Source: Hoylesella saccharolytica JCM 17484 (GTDB taxonomy: Bacteria > Bacteroidota > Bacteroidia > Bacteroidales > Bacteroidaceae). From it: DNA of 47,287 nt. Numbering within the stretch: the stretch's first letter is position 1; every line of letters starts with the position of its first letter. The DNA is taken from positions 1 through 47,287 of the forward strand of contig NZ_BAKN01000022.1 in the NCBI RefSeq assembly GCF_000614205.1. Reading direction: 5' to 3'. Both the position numbers and the translations under genes were made by a program. Under the pieces are notes generated by a model. That model worked only from the letters and a program-made list of their open reading frames with translations. It was not told the origin of the DNA and did no database searches. Positions 45,285-47,287 of the stretch are shown here, one piece after another.

Positions 45285-47133
45285 TGTGTCAAGATTTTGG
45301 TAAAGGCTTGTACCAGTTCTTCGACAACAAAGGGCTGCCCTTTTATTTCGTTATACTGGTAGGGTGCGAAGAGATTTATCTTTCCCCGCAGATAGAAAGC
45401 GAACTGACCTAAGTTTTGTTCAGCCACAACTACTTTCTTATACTTCTTAAGCACGCGCTCGGTATTGGCAGGCAGGGGATTAATATACTTAAACTGTGCT
45501 AAAGCTATCTTCTTACCTGCTTTGCGTAGCTGTTGCATGGCCGAATAAAGATGTCCAAAGGTACTTCCAAAACCCACGATAAGAAGATCTGCCTGTTCTT
45601 TATCTCCCAATACCTCCACGTCCGGCACCTTGATGCCTGCCACCTTGGCAGCACGCAGATGTACCATATTGTCGTGATTGTTAGGATCGGTAGAAATAGC
45701 TCCTGTTTCACCGTCTTTCTCCAGCCCACCCAATATATGCTCATAACCCTCACTACCCGGTATTGCCCAATAGCGTGCAAGCGTATCAGGGTCGCGCAAG
45801 TAAGGTGTGTAATGGTGTTTCATCGCCTCTGTTGCAAAGTGGGGCTGTATGGGAGGCAGGGCATTGATGTCGGGCAGACGCCAGGCGGCAGAACCGTTAC
45901 CCAAAAAACCATCGGTAAGCAGGATAACGGGGGTAAGATACTCGAGGGCGATTTTACAAGCTGTGTAGGCGGCGGCAAAACAATCAGTAGGACTTACTGC
46001 AGCAATGACGGGCATAGGCGACTCCCCATTCCTACCATAGAGCGCTTGCAGAAGGTCTGTCTGTTCACTTTTCGTAGGCAGTCCGGTTGAAGGACCGCCT
46101 CGTTGTACATCGATAATTACGAGCGGAATCTCGTCAATAACCGCAAGGTTAATTGCTTCAGACTTCAGACAGATGCCCGGTCCGGAGGTTGATGTTGCAG
46201 CGAGGGCACCGGCAAAGGCAGCCCCAATGGCGCTTGCACAACCCGCAATTTCGTCTTCACACTGCACGGTCTTTACGCCGAGACTTTTGTGCTTGGCCAG
46301 CTCGTGCAGGATATCAGTAGCAGGCGTTATGGGATAAGAGCCCAGATAAAGCTCTAATCCAGCTTTCTCGGCAGCGGCAATCAGTCCGTAGGCTGTGGCC
46401 TTATTACCGGTAATGTCCATATACCGACCCTTTATCTTGTGCTTCGACTCGATACGATAGGTGGCAGGTACCGAGCGTGAGTATTGTGCGCATAATCATA
46501 CCCTGCCATTACCACTTGGATATTGCTCTCAGCCAGCTGAGTTTTTTTAGCAAACTTTTTTCTAAGGAAGTCGAAAGCCAGCTCCATATCTCGATTGAAC
46601 AACCAACATACGATGCCTAATGCAAACATATTGCGACACTTCAACATCGATTTATTGTCCATCCCGGTGTCGCGCAAGCAATCTTTTACCATCGTTGTAA
46701 TAGGGCACGCAACGACACAGTCGGGGTCAATGCCCAGCTCTGCCAAATAATCTTCGCTCTCAAACTCCGCTTTCTTGAGATCTTTCGGACCGAAGCTATC
46801 TGTATCGATGATGATTGTAGCCTGCGGTCGGGCATACTTATACTGTGTTTTCAATGCTGCTGCATTCATGGCCACAAGCACATCGCAGTAGTCTCCCGGT
46901 GTAAAAACCTTGTTCTCTCCGATGTGCACCTGATATCCCGACACACCGTTAAGCGACCCTTGCGGCGCCCTGATATCGGCGGGATAATCGGGAAAGGTTG
47001 AGATATCGTTGCCCACAGTAGCAGAAATGGTCGAGAAAATGTTGCCCGCCAACTGCATTCCATCTCCCGAATCGCCTGAAAAGCGCACCACAACCTGTTC
47101 CAGTTCTTTTACTTCCAATTCTTCAGATATCAT
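45281..47133 (-). CDS. korA: 2-oxoacid:ferredoxin oxidoreductase, fused gamma-alpha subunit (one-base frameshift)
   Basis: Reads as two pieces. A gamma-like piece (47133 to a stop at 46432) has VVVRFSGDSGDGMQLAGNIF. An alpha piece starts at 46420 with MDITGNKATAYGLIAAAEKAGLELYLGSYPITPATDILHEL and has TSTSGPGICLKSEAINLAVIDEIPLVIIDVQRGGPSTG. The bases between them still code in the alpha frame: ATYRIESKHKIKGRY runs directly into MDITGNK. Adding one C in the plus-strand CC at 46471-46472 gives NTHARVPATYRIESK and one 617-residue protein, the normal fused length in Bacteroidota. So these are one gene with a sequence error, not separate subunits. Confidence 0.9.
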
Positions 47134-47169
47134 CTTTTGTATAACGGTTTAGTTATTAGTTATTACCCA

Positions 47170-47201
47170 CAAATGTATAATAAATAAAGCATCGGCACAA
47201 A
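47170..47201 (-). promoter_or_regulatory. promoter of korA-korB
   Basis: Minus-strand -7 TACATTTG (47170-47177) and TTTG at 47198-47201, 20 bp apart; the korA ATG is 37 bp downstream. Confidence 0.55.
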
Positions 47202-47229
47202 TATTTGCCGAAAAATTGACAATCACTAA

Positions 47230-47287
47230 TTACGAATTAATCACGGTCACATCTTCCAATACCACCTCTTTGCATTTGATTAACCTG
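47230..47287 (-). CDS. possible C-terminal end of an unidentified gene
   Basis: One minus-strand frame is open from the window edge to a TAA at 47230-47232 and reads RLIKCKEVVLEDVTVINS, a plausible protein tail. Too short to identify; it could be chance. Confidence 0.25.
   Translation of the reverse strand, partial: RLIKCKEVVLEDVTVINS

Overview
The window looks like the chromosome of a Bacteroidota species, most likely Prevotella or a close Prevotellaceae relative. Evidence: a SusC/SusD pair, Bacteroidota-type promoters (TAnnTTTG at about -7 with TTG/TTTG near -33, seen upstream of many genes), no clear Shine-Dalgarno sites, a NUDIX-type arabinose regulator and a DUF5117-type metalloprotease. 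No rRNA, tRNA, CRISPR, prophage or insertion sequence was found.

Layout. 1-3.4 kb: SLC13-type permease and class II fructose-bisphosphate aldolase. 3.6-7.4 kb (minus): rplS, then hisG-hisD-hisC without hisB. 7.5-12.1 kb: a lipoprotein lytic transglycosylase, nspC (minus, frameshifted), a thiamine-phosphate-synthase-like protein and prs. 12.4-24.7 kb: an L-arabinose utilisation region: galM, SSS sodium/sugar symporter, araR (NUDIX type), araD, araA, araB, GH51 arabinofuranosidase, transketolase and rpiB. Arabinose released outside the cytoplasm is imported, isomerised, phosphorylated and epimerised to D-xylulose-5-P, which enters the pentose phosphate pathway through transketolase and RpiB. 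24.8-27.8 kb: YrdC/Sua5, a ClC channel with CBS domains, and a YfcE-type phosphodiesterase. 27.9-36.2 kb (minus): susC-susD-lipoprotein-DUF5117 protease, probably a peptide or protein uptake unit. 36.5-40.5 kb: a TlpA-like lipoprotein without CxxC, an M16 peptidase and a polysaccharide flippase. 40.7-44 kb: cupin (minus), Crp-type regulator and metG. 44.2-47.1 kb (minus): 2-oxoacid:ferredoxin oxidoreductase, with a gamma-alpha fused subunit split by a frameshift, and the beta subunit.

A striking global feature is eight single-base losses that break seven otherwise well-conserved genes (nspC, araA twice, tkt, the M16 peptidase, cupin, metG, kor alpha). All are deletions, all can be repaired by one C or G, and several lie in short C runs. 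Because metG is essential, these are most likely sequencing or assembly errors, not biology. The affected genes are annotated at full span.

The most interesting non-coding structure is a set of four 15-bp palindromes repeated at exactly 22 bp between araB and the arabinofuranosidase gene (20377-20457). The most interesting gene set is the SusCD unit with a lipoprotein that seems to have lost its HExxH site and a DUF5117 protease, divergent from a thioredoxin-fold protein without cysteines. I did not find a clearly new defence or mobile system.
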